From Gemmatimonadota bacterium (GTDB lineage: Bacteria; Gemmatimonadota; Gemmatimonadetes; Gemmatimonadales; Gemmatimonadaceae): a stretch of DNA of 64,000 nucleotides. The position numbers were made by a program, and so were the translations under genes. Below the pieces are notes generated by a model, which was not told where the DNA came from, did no database searches, and saw only the letters and a list, made by a program, of their open reading frames with translations. The first letter of the stretch is position 1, and each line of letters begins with the position of its first letter. The stretch spans positions 248,001-312,000 of the forward strand of contig JADJAD010000004.1 in NCBI GenBank assembly GCA_016704465.1, read 5' to 3'. Below are positions 52,664-60,335 of the stretch, piece by piece.

Positions 52664-52664
<1 letters not shown>
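52104..52664 (+). CDS. TlpA/ResA-like membrane-anchored thioredoxin
   Basis: A 186-aa protein with an uncleaved-looking membrane anchor (WGVVAAIVVVLGAGLAVGVQL) and a thioredoxin domain facing the periplasm. The redox motif is WATWCGPC; IPATFLVGRDG supplies the cis-proline. TlpA/ResA proteins reduce disulfides in cytochrome c or other envelope proteins. GTG at 52104 overlaps the rpe stop (GTGA), and the tsaD ATG overlaps its own stop (TGATG). Confidence 0.88.
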
Positions 52665-53707
<1,043 letters not shown>

Positions 53708-53740
53708 CCCGCCTCCCCCCTGCTCCCTTCCGCACGCTTC

Positions 53741-54592
53741 ATGGACCACATCATTCACCACCCGTTCGAGATCACGCTCGGCCCCCTGACGCTCACTGGT
53801 TTCGGCATCGCCGTGCTCCTGGGGTTCGTGATCGCGCAGATTGTCTGCCAGCGAGAGTTCGAGCGGCGCGGCCACCCGACCGAGGCGCAGGCGATTCCCG
53901 ATCTCGTCTTTGCATCGGTCCTGGGCATGCTCGTCGGCGGCAAGCTGTACTACATCCTCGTGATCACCCATGATTGGCGCGACCTGTTCACGCGGTCGGG
54001 GTTCGTCTATTGGGGCGGGCTGATGGGAGGCGTGCTGTTCTGCTGGCTGTACATCACGGCCAAGAAGTACTCGTTCGCCCGCTTCAGCGACGTGACAGCG
54101 GCGGGGATCATGGCCGGGTACGCGGTCGGACGCACCGGGTGCTGGGCCGTGGGCGACGACTACGGGCGCCCGTGGGCGTCTCGCTTTGCGGTCGCCTTTC
54201 CCGAAGGGGCGCCGCCGAGCACCGCCGGGATCATGAACCAGCTGTTCGGCACACCCATTCCGCCAGGCGCAACGCCCGACACCGTGCTGGCCGTGTACCC
54301 GACCCAGATCTTCGAGGTGGCGATGGCGACGGCCATGTTCCTCGTGCTCTGGCGCCTGCGCGGCCACAAGCACGCCGAAGGGTGGCTATTCGGGCTGTAT
54401 TGCGTGCTGGCCGGCCTCGAGCGGTTCGCGGTCGAGTTCTTCCGCGCCAAGGATGACCGGTTCTTCGGACCGCTCACGGCCGCGCAGGTCATCGGGCTCA
54501 CGATCGCGACCATCGGCGTTGTCGTGATGGTGATGCGCCGCGAGACGGGACCCGGTCGTCCCGGGATCTACCCCACCGCCACAACGAGCTGA
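53741..54592 (+). CDS. lgt: Prolipoprotein diacylglyceryl transferase
   Basis: Inner-membrane enzyme that attaches diacylglycerol to the lipobox cysteine of prolipoproteins. The 283-aa product has seven hydrophobic segments and the Lgt pattern: GFGIAVLLGFVIAQ, YWGGLMGGVLFCW, and the signature GRTGCWAVGDDYGRPW with its arginine, followed by YPTQIFEV and GLYCVLAGLERFAVEFFR. The signature differs from the E. coli GRIGNFINGE form but keeps the arginine and glycine positions. ATG at 53741. Confidence 0.93.
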   Translation: MDHIIHHPFEITLGPLTLTGFGIAVLLGFVIAQIVCQREFERRGHPTEAQAIPDLVFASVLGMLVGGKLYYILVITHDWRDLFTRSGFVYWGGLMGGVLFCWLYITAKKYSFARFSDVTAAGIMAGYAVGRTGCWAVGDDYGRPWASRFAVAFPEGAPPSTAGIMNQLFGTPIPPGATPDTVLAVYPTQIFEVAMATAMFLVLWRLRGHKHAEGWLFGLYCVLAGLERFAVEFFRAKDDRFFGPLTAAQVIGLTIATIGVVVMVMRRETGPGRPGIYPTATTS

Positions 54593-54601
54593 CCCTCGGC
54601 T

Positions 54602-54629
54602 GCTCCGCCCGCGTCGATCCGGGCGGAGC
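54602..54629. terminator. Bidirectional terminator between lgt and acpS
   Basis: GCTCCGCCCG (54602-54611) and CGGGCGGAGC (54620-54629) form a perfect 10-bp stem with an 8-base loop, exactly between the stops of the convergent lgt and acpS genes. Confidence 0.75.
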
Positions 54630-54632
54630 GGC

Positions 54633-55055
54633 TCACGGTTCGATATCGCGATCGCGCGCGCGCGCGAGCGCGATATCGCGCTCGAGAATCACCACCGCGC
54701 CGGCCGTGAGTCGGGAATGGGAGAGCGTGACCAGGGTACGGGTCACCTGCAGTTCAAGCGCGCGCGCCGCGGCCCGCCCGTGGAGCGTCACGACCGGACG
54801 CCGATGCGCATCGTGGCTCACCTCGATCTCGCGCCAGCCGATCGCGCGGGCCTCGGTGCTCCCGGCCAGCGCCTTGAAGGCCGCCTCCTTGGCCGCAATC
54901 CGGGCCGCCACGTGTGGGGCCGGGGTCTTCATTCGAGAGCAGTACGCCCACTCCGTCTCGGTCAGCAACCGGGTCGTCATGCGATGGTCCGCGCGCGACA
55001 GCATGCGCTCGACGCGCTCCACATCGACGATGTCCATTCCGAGTCCGACGACCAT
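54633..55055 (-). CDS. acpS: Holo-[acyl-carrier-protein] synthase
   Basis: Transfers 4'-phosphopantetheine from CoA to acyl carrier protein. The 140-aa product starts MVVGLGMDIVDVERVERML with the metal-binding aspartate, and has RLLTETEWAYCSRM and the second signature HVAARIAAKEAAFKAL. ATG at 55055; longer upstream frames lack conservation. It is the last gene of a five-gene minus-strand operon. Confidence 0.93.
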   Translation of the reverse strand: MVVGLGMDIVDVERVERMLSRADHRMTTRLLTETEWAYCSRMKTPAPHVAARIAAKEAAFKALAGSTEARAIGWREIEVSHDAHRRPVVTLHGRAAARALELQVTRTLVTLSHSRLTAGAVVILERDIALARARDRDIEP

Positions 55056-55099
55056 AATGGGGTGTGCCGAGAAAAGGGGAGTGTCGCGACGTGGTGTCG

Positions 55100-55849
55100 C
55101 TAGCCGCGCGGGAACAGTTGGCGACGATCCTCCTCTGCCAGGACAAGTCGCGTCGCGCTCCACGACCGATCCGCATCGACGAACAAGGCGCGCACTTCGC
55201 CTGCCCAACGTCGCCACTCCTCGAAGCGGCGGGCGTCGTCCCCCTCATGCACGGCGCGCGCAGCGAGCGTGAGCCGCTCCAGCCGCCGGAACATCGGTTC
55301 GCTGGCATGGAGCAGTCCGGCCTCGAGTGCACGCCGGTACGGCGGGCGCGACGCGTATCGTTCGAGCGACAGGGCGGCCAGCACACCGCGCATTCGCTCG
55401 GCAAGCACCGCTGCGTCGAAGCCGGCGACCTTCCAGTCCATCGGCTCGTCCCCCTCCAGGCGCCGCCGCGCCTGGAGCAGGGGGGCGAAGTAGCGTGCGT
55501 GCGCGTCGGCCCACACCACATACGGTGTTCCCAGCGCGCGCAAGCCGCGGGCAACCTCGGGGAGCGCGCATGCGCGCTGCATCAGGGTGTGCCACGCGCG
55601 ATCCAGTCCGTCGACCGCCTGCAATCGCAGCTCGTCGTTCGCCAGGTACAACGCCAGCACACCCGTGCGCCACGAGGCTCCTCCAAGCGTCGCCAGCGCG
55701 ACGGCGAGTTCCTCTCCGTTGGCCTCCACGCGTACCACGACCTCGTCGTGCTCGACGAACAGCGTCACGTCGCCGGCCACCGAGCGCTGGCACCATCGCC
55801 CGGTCGCGCGCACACCGGAAAAGGCGAGGCGCTCGCGTCGGTCAGGCAT
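55100..55849 (-). CDS. Uncharacterised protein between CYTH and acpS genes
   Basis: A 249-aa soluble protein not recognised as a member of a named family. A beta-rich first third (GRWCQRSVAGDVTLFVEHDEVVVRVEANGEELAV) is followed by a strongly helical, Arg/Ala/Leu-rich part. The ATG at 55849 overlaps the end of the CYTH gene by 8 bases, so the two are translated together. Helical partners of CYTH proteins are often CHAD domains; no clear CHAD histidine pattern is visible here. A polyphosphate- or nucleotide-related role is only a guess. Confidence 0.65.
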   Translation of the reverse strand: MPDRRERLAFSGVRATGRWCQRSVAGDVTLFVEHDEVVVRVEANGEELAVALATLGGASWRTGVLALYLANDELRLQAVDGLDRAWHTLMQRACALPEVARGLRALGTPYVVWADAHARYFAPLLQARRRLEGDEPMDWKVAGFDAAVLAERMRGVLAALSLERYASRPPYRRALEAGLLHASEPMFRRLERLTLAARAVHEGDDARRFEEWRRWAGEVRALFVDADRSWSATRLVLAEEDRRQLFPRG

Positions 55850-56435
55850 CGTCGAGGCGAAAGCGGTAGTCCCCGGCGAGTTCACGCTGGCAGAGCGCCG
55901 CCCGGTCCCCGGTGCGCGCCTCGTAGCGACGCGCGAATGCCGACAGGGCGTCGGTCGTGAACGTGTCACGCGGAATGCCGAGCACGGCGATGGCCGCCTC
56001 GATGCACGCGGGCTCTCCCTCGACCTCGACGAGCAGGTCCATGCGCGGGTACTGCTCCAGTCGCACCATGGCGCCAGCCACCGTGAACACGGCCACGTGG
56101 CGATCGACTTCGCGCGTCACCTCGTAGCCCAGCGCGCGCAGGATGCCGTCGAGCGCGTCGGCGTCGACGACCTCGCTCCCCGTCTCCTCGCGCGTCTTGA
56201 ATCCATCGAGGATGCGGGTCGGACCCTTGAACTCCAGCACGGCGCGCACCCCCGCCCCGTTGCGTTGCACCCGAAGGCGCAGCACCTCGTCACGCGCGCG
56301 CAGCGCGCGGCTCACCGTGTCGTAGCGGCGATCGGCCAGCGTACCGGAAAAGACGCTGACCGCGCCTGCACGGGCGAGGTGCGCACGCGCGTCCGCCTCG
56401 TCCGGGACGACGGCCTTCAGCTCCACCTCACGCAT
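55842..56435 (-). CDS. CYTH-domain protein (class IV adenylyl cyclase / triphosphatase type)
   Basis: A 197-aa triphosphate-tunnel metalloenzyme. The hallmark ExExK occurs at the N-terminus (EVELKAVV), followed by the tunnel strands (RRYDTVSRALRARDEVLRLRVQR, AVLEFKGPTR, KTREETGSEVVD, HVAVFTVAGAMVRLEQYP, DLLVEVEGEP). Family members act as adenylyl cyclase CyaB, thiamine triphosphatase or inorganic triphosphatase; the sequence does not decide. Start at 56435 overlaps the HAD stop by 8 bases; its own end overlaps the next gene similarly. Confidence 0.88.
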   Translation of the reverse strand: MREVELKAVVPDEADARAHLARAGAVSVFSGTLADRRYDTVSRALRARDEVLRLRVQRNGAGVRAVLEFKGPTRILDGFKTREETGSEVVDADALDGILRALGYEVTREVDRHVAVFTVAGAMVRLEQYPRMDLLVEVEGEPACIEAAIAVLGIPRDTFTTDALSAFARRYEARTGDRAALCQRELAGDYRFRLDDA

Positions 56436-57120
56436 CGTCGATGGCCTGCATGACCGCGGCCGTATCTCGCAGGTCGGCGAAGACCGCCGCCGGCCCGTGG
56501 GCAGAGAGGTCGTCGACCGAATAGTGGCCCGTGGCCACCGCGATCGCGCGGGCGCCGACGTCCCGCCCGCAGTGGATGTCGGCCGGGGTGTCCCCAACAA
56601 TGATGAGCCGGTCTCCGCTGAACGTGGCATCGAGTGCCACGCGCGACCGCTCGAGCGCGATGGCCGGGAGCGCCGGGCGATGCTCGTGGTCGGACCCAAA
56701 CGCCCCGATGCGAAAACGGCCCGGGTCGATGCCGACCGCGCGCAGCTTGCGCTCCGCCCCGGGCAGGACATTGCCCGTGAGCAGCCCCAGCACGCGGTCC
56801 GCGCGTGACTCCAGCGCATCGAGCAGCTCGAGCACGCCGTCCAGTCGATGCACCTGGGGTTCCTCGCGCGAGAGCTCGCGCTCCAGGCGCAGCAGGTACT
56901 CCTCGAGCACGGTGGGGAGGCGCGCATCGATGGCGACATCGTCGTGACCGTCCTCTCGCATGAGGTCGCGCACGATCTGGCGATCGGTCTTGCCATCGTA
57001 TCGATACGACGACGGTCCGGGCGTCCCGAAGATCGCGACGAGCGCCCCCTCCATCGCGCGCCGGCCGGCGCCATCGGTCCAGAGGATCGTGCCATCGATG
57101 TCGAAGAGGACCAGCTTCAT
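56428..57120 (-). CDS. HAD hydrolase, phosphoglycolate-phosphatase-like
   Basis: A 230-aa HAD-fold phosphatase beginning MKLVLFDIDGTILW (motif I), with LGLLTGNVLPGAERKL for motif II, the conserved lysine/arginine region, and IIVGDTPADIHCGRDVGA for motif IV. A helical cap lies between residues 15 and 85. The Gph-type layout suggests a small phosphorylated substrate. The ATG at 57120 is chosen over 57156 since it gives the exact family N-terminus. Probably in one operon with the EamA transporter upstream and CYTH downstream. Confidence 0.88.
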   Translation of the reverse strand: MKLVLFDIDGTILWTDGAGRRAMEGALVAIFGTPGPSSYRYDGKTDRQIVRDLMREDGHDDVAIDARLPTVLEEYLLRLERELSREEPQVHRLDGVLELLDALESRADRVLGLLTGNVLPGAERKLRAVGIDPGRFRIGAFGSDHEHRPALPAIALERSRVALDATFSGDRLIIVGDTPADIHCGRDVGARAIAVATGHYSVDDLSAHGPAAVFADLRDTAAVMQAIDDA

Positions 57121-57180
57121 GCGTGTGACTTGGAAAGGGACGGGGCGGCGTGCCATGCGAACGACGACACGACCAGGCGA

Positions 57181-58104
57181 CTAGCGGCGTGTGAGGAGGA
57201 GGCCGGAGACGACGAATGCCGCGCCGATCCCCTGCGGGATCGTCGGCACTTCGTGAAAGGCAAAATAGGCCACGAGTGCGGCAAAGAGCGGCTGCAGGTT
57301 GGAGTAGACCGCGGTGCGCGTCGCACCCAACACGCGCAGGCCGCGGTACCAGAACAGGTAGGCGAACACCATGGCGCCGATCGCGCTGTAGAACACGGCC
57401 GCATAGAACCCGGACGGCAACGCCAGCCAGTCGGTGGCGAGCATGGCGGGGAGCGCCACGGCACACGTGATCATGGCCCCGCCGAGCATCGTGTACCCGC
57501 CGATCTGCACGACGTGCACCCGGGGACCAAGACGCCGCAACAGGACGGAGTAGACCGCCCAACTGAACGCAGCGCCCAGCAGGAGCGCCCCTCCTGCGAA
57601 CGAATCGGTCCCCGAGTCGCCGCGCGCCGATCCCATGACCACGGTGGAGCACCCGACGACCTGCAGCGCGATCCCCATCCACTGCCGCCTGGTCAGCAGC
57701 TCGGTCCCGAAGATCCGGCCGAGGATGGCGATGAAGGCGGGGGTGGCGGCGATGATGAGCGCGGCAGTCGCCACGCGCGTCCGGACCACGCCGAGGATGA
57801 ACAGCACCTGGTAGACCCCGTTCCCCAACATGCCGAGCAGGATGAGCCGCAGGGCAAGCGACCGCGGCACCCGCTCGAGGCGCATCGCCGAGGCGATGCC
57901 GAGCTGCGTCGCCGCGGCGATCGGGATGCGCGTGCCGTTGAAGGCGAGCGGGGCGACGAACTGTGTCCCGTACTTCAGCACCGAGAAGTTCACCCCCCAG
58001 ATGATCGCCATCAGGAGGAGGAGGACATCGGTAACCCAGCGGGACTCCTCGTCCCGCGACGTGGCGTCGCTCGCGGCGACGACTCCAGACGCACTGACAG
58101 CCAT
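57181..58104 (-). CDS. EamA/DMT family transporter
   Basis: A 307-aa inner-membrane protein with ten hydrophobic segments arranged as two EamA repeats. The first starts LLLLMAIIWGVNFSVLKYGTQFVAPLAF, the second GGALLLGAAFSWAVYSVLLRRL. LVVGLL-type endings and the PLFAALVAYFAFHEVPTIPQGIGAAFVVSGLLLTRR terminus are typical of drug/metabolite exporters. Substrate is unknown. ATG at 58104 (MAVSASG). First gene of the operon leading to acpS and divergent from 58138. Confidence 0.88.
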   Translation of the reverse strand: MAVSASGVVAASDATSRDEESRWVTDVLLLLMAIIWGVNFSVLKYGTQFVAPLAFNGTRIPIAAATQLGIASAMRLERVPRSLALRLILLGMLGNGVYQVLFILGVVRTRVATAALIIAATPAFIAILGRIFGTELLTRRQWMGIALQVVGCSTVVMGSARGDSGTDSFAGGALLLGAAFSWAVYSVLLRRLGPRVHVVQIGGYTMLGGAMITCAVALPAMLATDWLALPSGFYAAVFYSAIGAMVFAYLFWYRGLRVLGATRTAVYSNLQPLFAALVAYFAFHEVPTIPQGIGAAFVVSGLLLTRR

Positions 58105-58126
58105 GCCCAAAGGTAGACACCCCCTC

Positions 58127-58134
58127 TAAGTTTC
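58127..58134 (+). promoter_or_regulatory. TAAGTTTC promoter element
   Basis: Fits TAnnTTTS and ends 3 bases before the ATG at 58138, so the mRNA would be leaderless. No -33 TTTG is evident, but the same spacing to the start codon is seen at tyrS and at 33620. Confidence 0.4.
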
Positions 58135-58137
58135 GGG

Positions 58138-58572
58138 ATGCATGTTTCCTTCGCGCTCTTCGCCGATGCGGCGAACCTCTCCCAGGAAGGGAAGCTCAAC
58201 ATCCTCGGCGTCTTCGACGCCGTGCAGGTCGGGCAGCTGCCGGCGATCCACCCGCGGGCGCACCTCGTCGTGCGCCTCAAGGGAGGGGCGCCCGACATCG
58301 GCGTCCACACCGTGTCGCTACGCTGGGAGAATCCCAGCGGGATCGACCTCTGGTCATCCGACGGGGAACTCGACGTCGAGGGGGTCCCCTCCGCGGGAAC
58401 GGAGATGGACTTCCCGCTGATCGCCGCGATCGACCTGCCGCTCGACGAGCCCGGAGGTTACACGATGCGCATCGCCCTCGACGGCGAACCACGTGGCGCC
58501 GTGGGGCTCCTTGTGCGAGCCGCGCCACCGCAGTTCGTGGCACCGCCCCCGACCGGCGCGCTCGTGTCCTGA
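58138..58572 (+). CDS. DUF6941-like protein
   Basis: A 144-aa cytosolic protein starting MHVSFALFADAANLSQEGKL and continuing LNILGVFDAV, then a beta-sandwich-like sequence (HLVVRLKGGAPDIGVHTVSLRW, GGYTMRIALDGE). The N-terminal pattern FALFADAAN..GKLNILGVFD is what I associate with the DUF6941 family; this is from memory. No catalytic residues can be pointed out. Divergent from the EamA gene with only 33 bases between the starts. Confidence 0.7.
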   Translation: MHVSFALFADAANLSQEGKLNILGVFDAVQVGQLPAIHPRAHLVVRLKGGAPDIGVHTVSLRWENPSGIDLWSSDGELDVEGVPSAGTEMDFPLIAAIDLPLDEPGGYTMRIALDGEPRGAVGLLVRAAPPQFVAPPPTGALVS

Positions 58573-58695
58573 TCCGTCGGCGCACGCTCCGCCCGCGTCC
58601 TGCGCACGTCGCTCCCGGCCGGGGCGACTCGACGACCGCTTGGTGCGACGGCAGCGGGGCGCGGGCGGCAGCGGGCGTCACGGGGCGTCTGCGTC

Positions 58696-58740
58696 GTCAG
58701 TCCGCGGTGCGTCAGTCCGCGGTGCGTCAGTCCGCGGTGC
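58696..58740. repeat. 15-bp tandem repeat GTCAGTCCGCGGTGC, three exact units
   Basis: Three exact head-to-tail copies, followed by a diverged fourth (GTCCGGCCGCGACGC), in the gap between two convergent small genes. The core of each unit contains the palindrome CCGCGG. Confidence 0.9.
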
Positions 58741-58756
58741 GTCCGGCCGCGACGCG

Positions 58757-58948
58757 TTAGGCAGGTGGCGCGGTTGGCGGGTTCGGTGCGCCGGCATCCC
58801 CGCACGCGCGACAGCGCGTGATGCCCTTCAGGCTGCAGATGATGCAGAGGAACGTCCCGCATCCGCTGCAGGGATAGCCCTCGGAGGCCCGCTCCTCGTT
58901 GCCACAAGCTCGGCACCGCATTGCGTCGCGTTCGTGCAAGGTGCTCAT
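58757..58948 (-). CDS. Small zinc-ribbon protein
   Basis: A 63-aa protein with four CxxC pairs: CRAC, CSGC, CIIC and CRAC, enough for two zinc sites in a double zinc-ribbon or treble-clef fold, then a Pro/Ala-rich tail. The stop codon TAA lies within the genome-wide octamer (GCCTAACG). It is located 21 bases downstream of the sigma54-like regulator gene on the same strand, so may be co-transcribed. Function unknown; protein or nucleic-acid binding is plausible. Confidence 0.7.
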   Translation of the reverse strand: MSTLHERDAMRCRACGNEERASEGYPCSGCGTFLCIICSLKGITRCRACGDAGAPNPPTAPPA

Positions 58949-58969
58949 GCGTCGCCCTCGTTCATGGGA

Positions 58970-60331
58970 TCAGCCCACCCCGGCGGATAGGCCGAAGGCC
59001 TTGATCTTCTTGATCAGCGTCGCGCGTGCGATGCCGAGCGCACGCGACGCATGGGTGCGGTTGCCGGCGTGGCGTCTCAAGGTGTGCTCGATGTGCGCGC
59101 GTTCCATCGCGTGCAGGGTGCGCAGCTCGTCCTCGCATAGCCGACGCCGACCCTGCTCGCGCGCGGCCGCGGTGAAGTGGAGCACATCGGGTGGAAGGAA
59201 CCGTGGTTCGAGTCGGGGTGCCCCACGCCCGAGGATCATCGCTCGCTCCAGCACGGTGCGCAACTCGCGAAGGTTGCCGGGCCACGGATAGCGCAACAGC
59301 GCATCCCGTGTCGCGTCATCCATGGTGCGCGGCGGTGCCGGCAGGTGCGGCGCCAGCTCATCCATGAGTCGCGCCATCAGCTCCACCACGTCCTCGCGCG
59401 GTCGCGATCGGAGGGGCGGCAGCGTGATCGGCAGTGCGCTCAGGCGATAGTACAGCGCCTCGCGAAAGCGGCCCGCGTGTACCGTACTCGCGAGATCGCC
59501 GCTGGACGCAGCAACGATGCGCACGTCGGCGGCGATGTCGCGCGTGCCGCCCACGCGCCGGAAGCATCGCGCCTCCAGCACGCGCTGCAGCGTGAGCTGC
59601 AGGGCGATCGGCAGCTCCTCGATCGCGTCGAGCAGCAGGGTGCCACCGGCGGCGACCTCCAGCAGGCCGGTGCGGCGCGCGCCGACCGCCGGATCGTCCG
59701 ACCCGAACAGCTCGACCGCCAGCGCAGAGGCGTTGCGCGTGGCGCAGTGCACGGCGAGGAACGGCCCGTGCGCCCGCGGGGAGTGCGCGTGGAGCCACGC
59801 CGCTACGTGCCGCTTCCCCGTCCCGTGCTCTCCCTGTAGCAGGACGGTCGCGCGATCATTGCCGGCAAGCTGCTCGAGCTGGGCAGCCAGCTCCCGCATG
59901 ACCGCAGACCGGCCGAACACGACGTCCCCGCCGGCCGCTCGGCGCTCGGTGAGGTACTGGGCGAGCTGGCGCTGCCGAACCGTGCCCACCGCTCGCTCCA
60001 GGGCAGCACCCAGTTGCGCCAGTTCGACTGGCTTGGCGAGAAAGGTCTCGACCCCTTCCTGCACGGCCCGCACCGCTAGCGGAATGTCGGCGTCGCCCGA
60101 GATCATGATCACGACCGGCCGCTCGTCGCGCATGCGCGCGAACACGTCGAAGCCGGTCATGTCGGGCAGGCGGACATCGAGCAGCGTCACGTCGGGCCGA
60201 CGCGCGCTCCAGGCGGCGAGCGCTGCTGCGCCGGTCGACGCCAGGCGCACCGAGTGACCGGTACCTGTCAGGTACCGCGCGAACGAGCCGGCCACCATCG
60301 GGTCGTCGTCGACGATGAGGACATCGGCCAT
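58970..60331 (-). CDS. Response regulator of NtrC architecture lacking the GAFTGA loop
   Basis: A 453-aa regulator with receiver (VDDDPM acidic cluster, phosphoacceptor Asp in VTLLDVRLPDM, Lys in LAKPVE), AAA+ domain and C-terminal Fis-type helix-turn-helix (AGNRTHASRALGIARATLIKKI). Walker A is GEHGTGKRH. The sigma54-contact loop is replaced: where ELFGHExGAFTGA is expected the protein reads ELFGSDDPAVGARRTGLLE. Walker B reads LLLDAIEEL, with alanine in place of the catalytic glutamate. It therefore probably cannot remodel sigma54 polymerase. It follows the hybrid kinase gene by 4 bases and is its likely partner. Confidence 0.88.
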   Translation of the reverse strand: MADVLIVDDDPMVAGSFARYLTGTGHSVRLASTGAAALAAWSARRPDVTLLDVRLPDMTGFDVFARMRDERPVVIMISGDADIPLAVRAVQEGVETFLAKPVELAQLGAALERAVGTVRQRQLAQYLTERRAAGGDVVFGRSAVMRELAAQLEQLAGNDRATVLLQGEHGTGKRHVAAWLHAHSPRAHGPFLAVHCATRNASALAVELFGSDDPAVGARRTGLLEVAAGGTLLLDAIEELPIALQLTLQRVLEARCFRRVGGTRDIAADVRIVAASSGDLASTVHAGRFREALYYRLSALPITLPPLRSRPREDVVELMARLMDELAPHLPAPPRTMDDATRDALLRYPWPGNLRELRTVLERAMILGRGAPRLEPRFLPPDVLHFTAAAREQGRRRLCEDELRTLHAMERAHIEHTLRRHAGNRTHASRALGIARATLIKKIKAFGLSAGVG

Positions 60332-60335
60332 GCGT

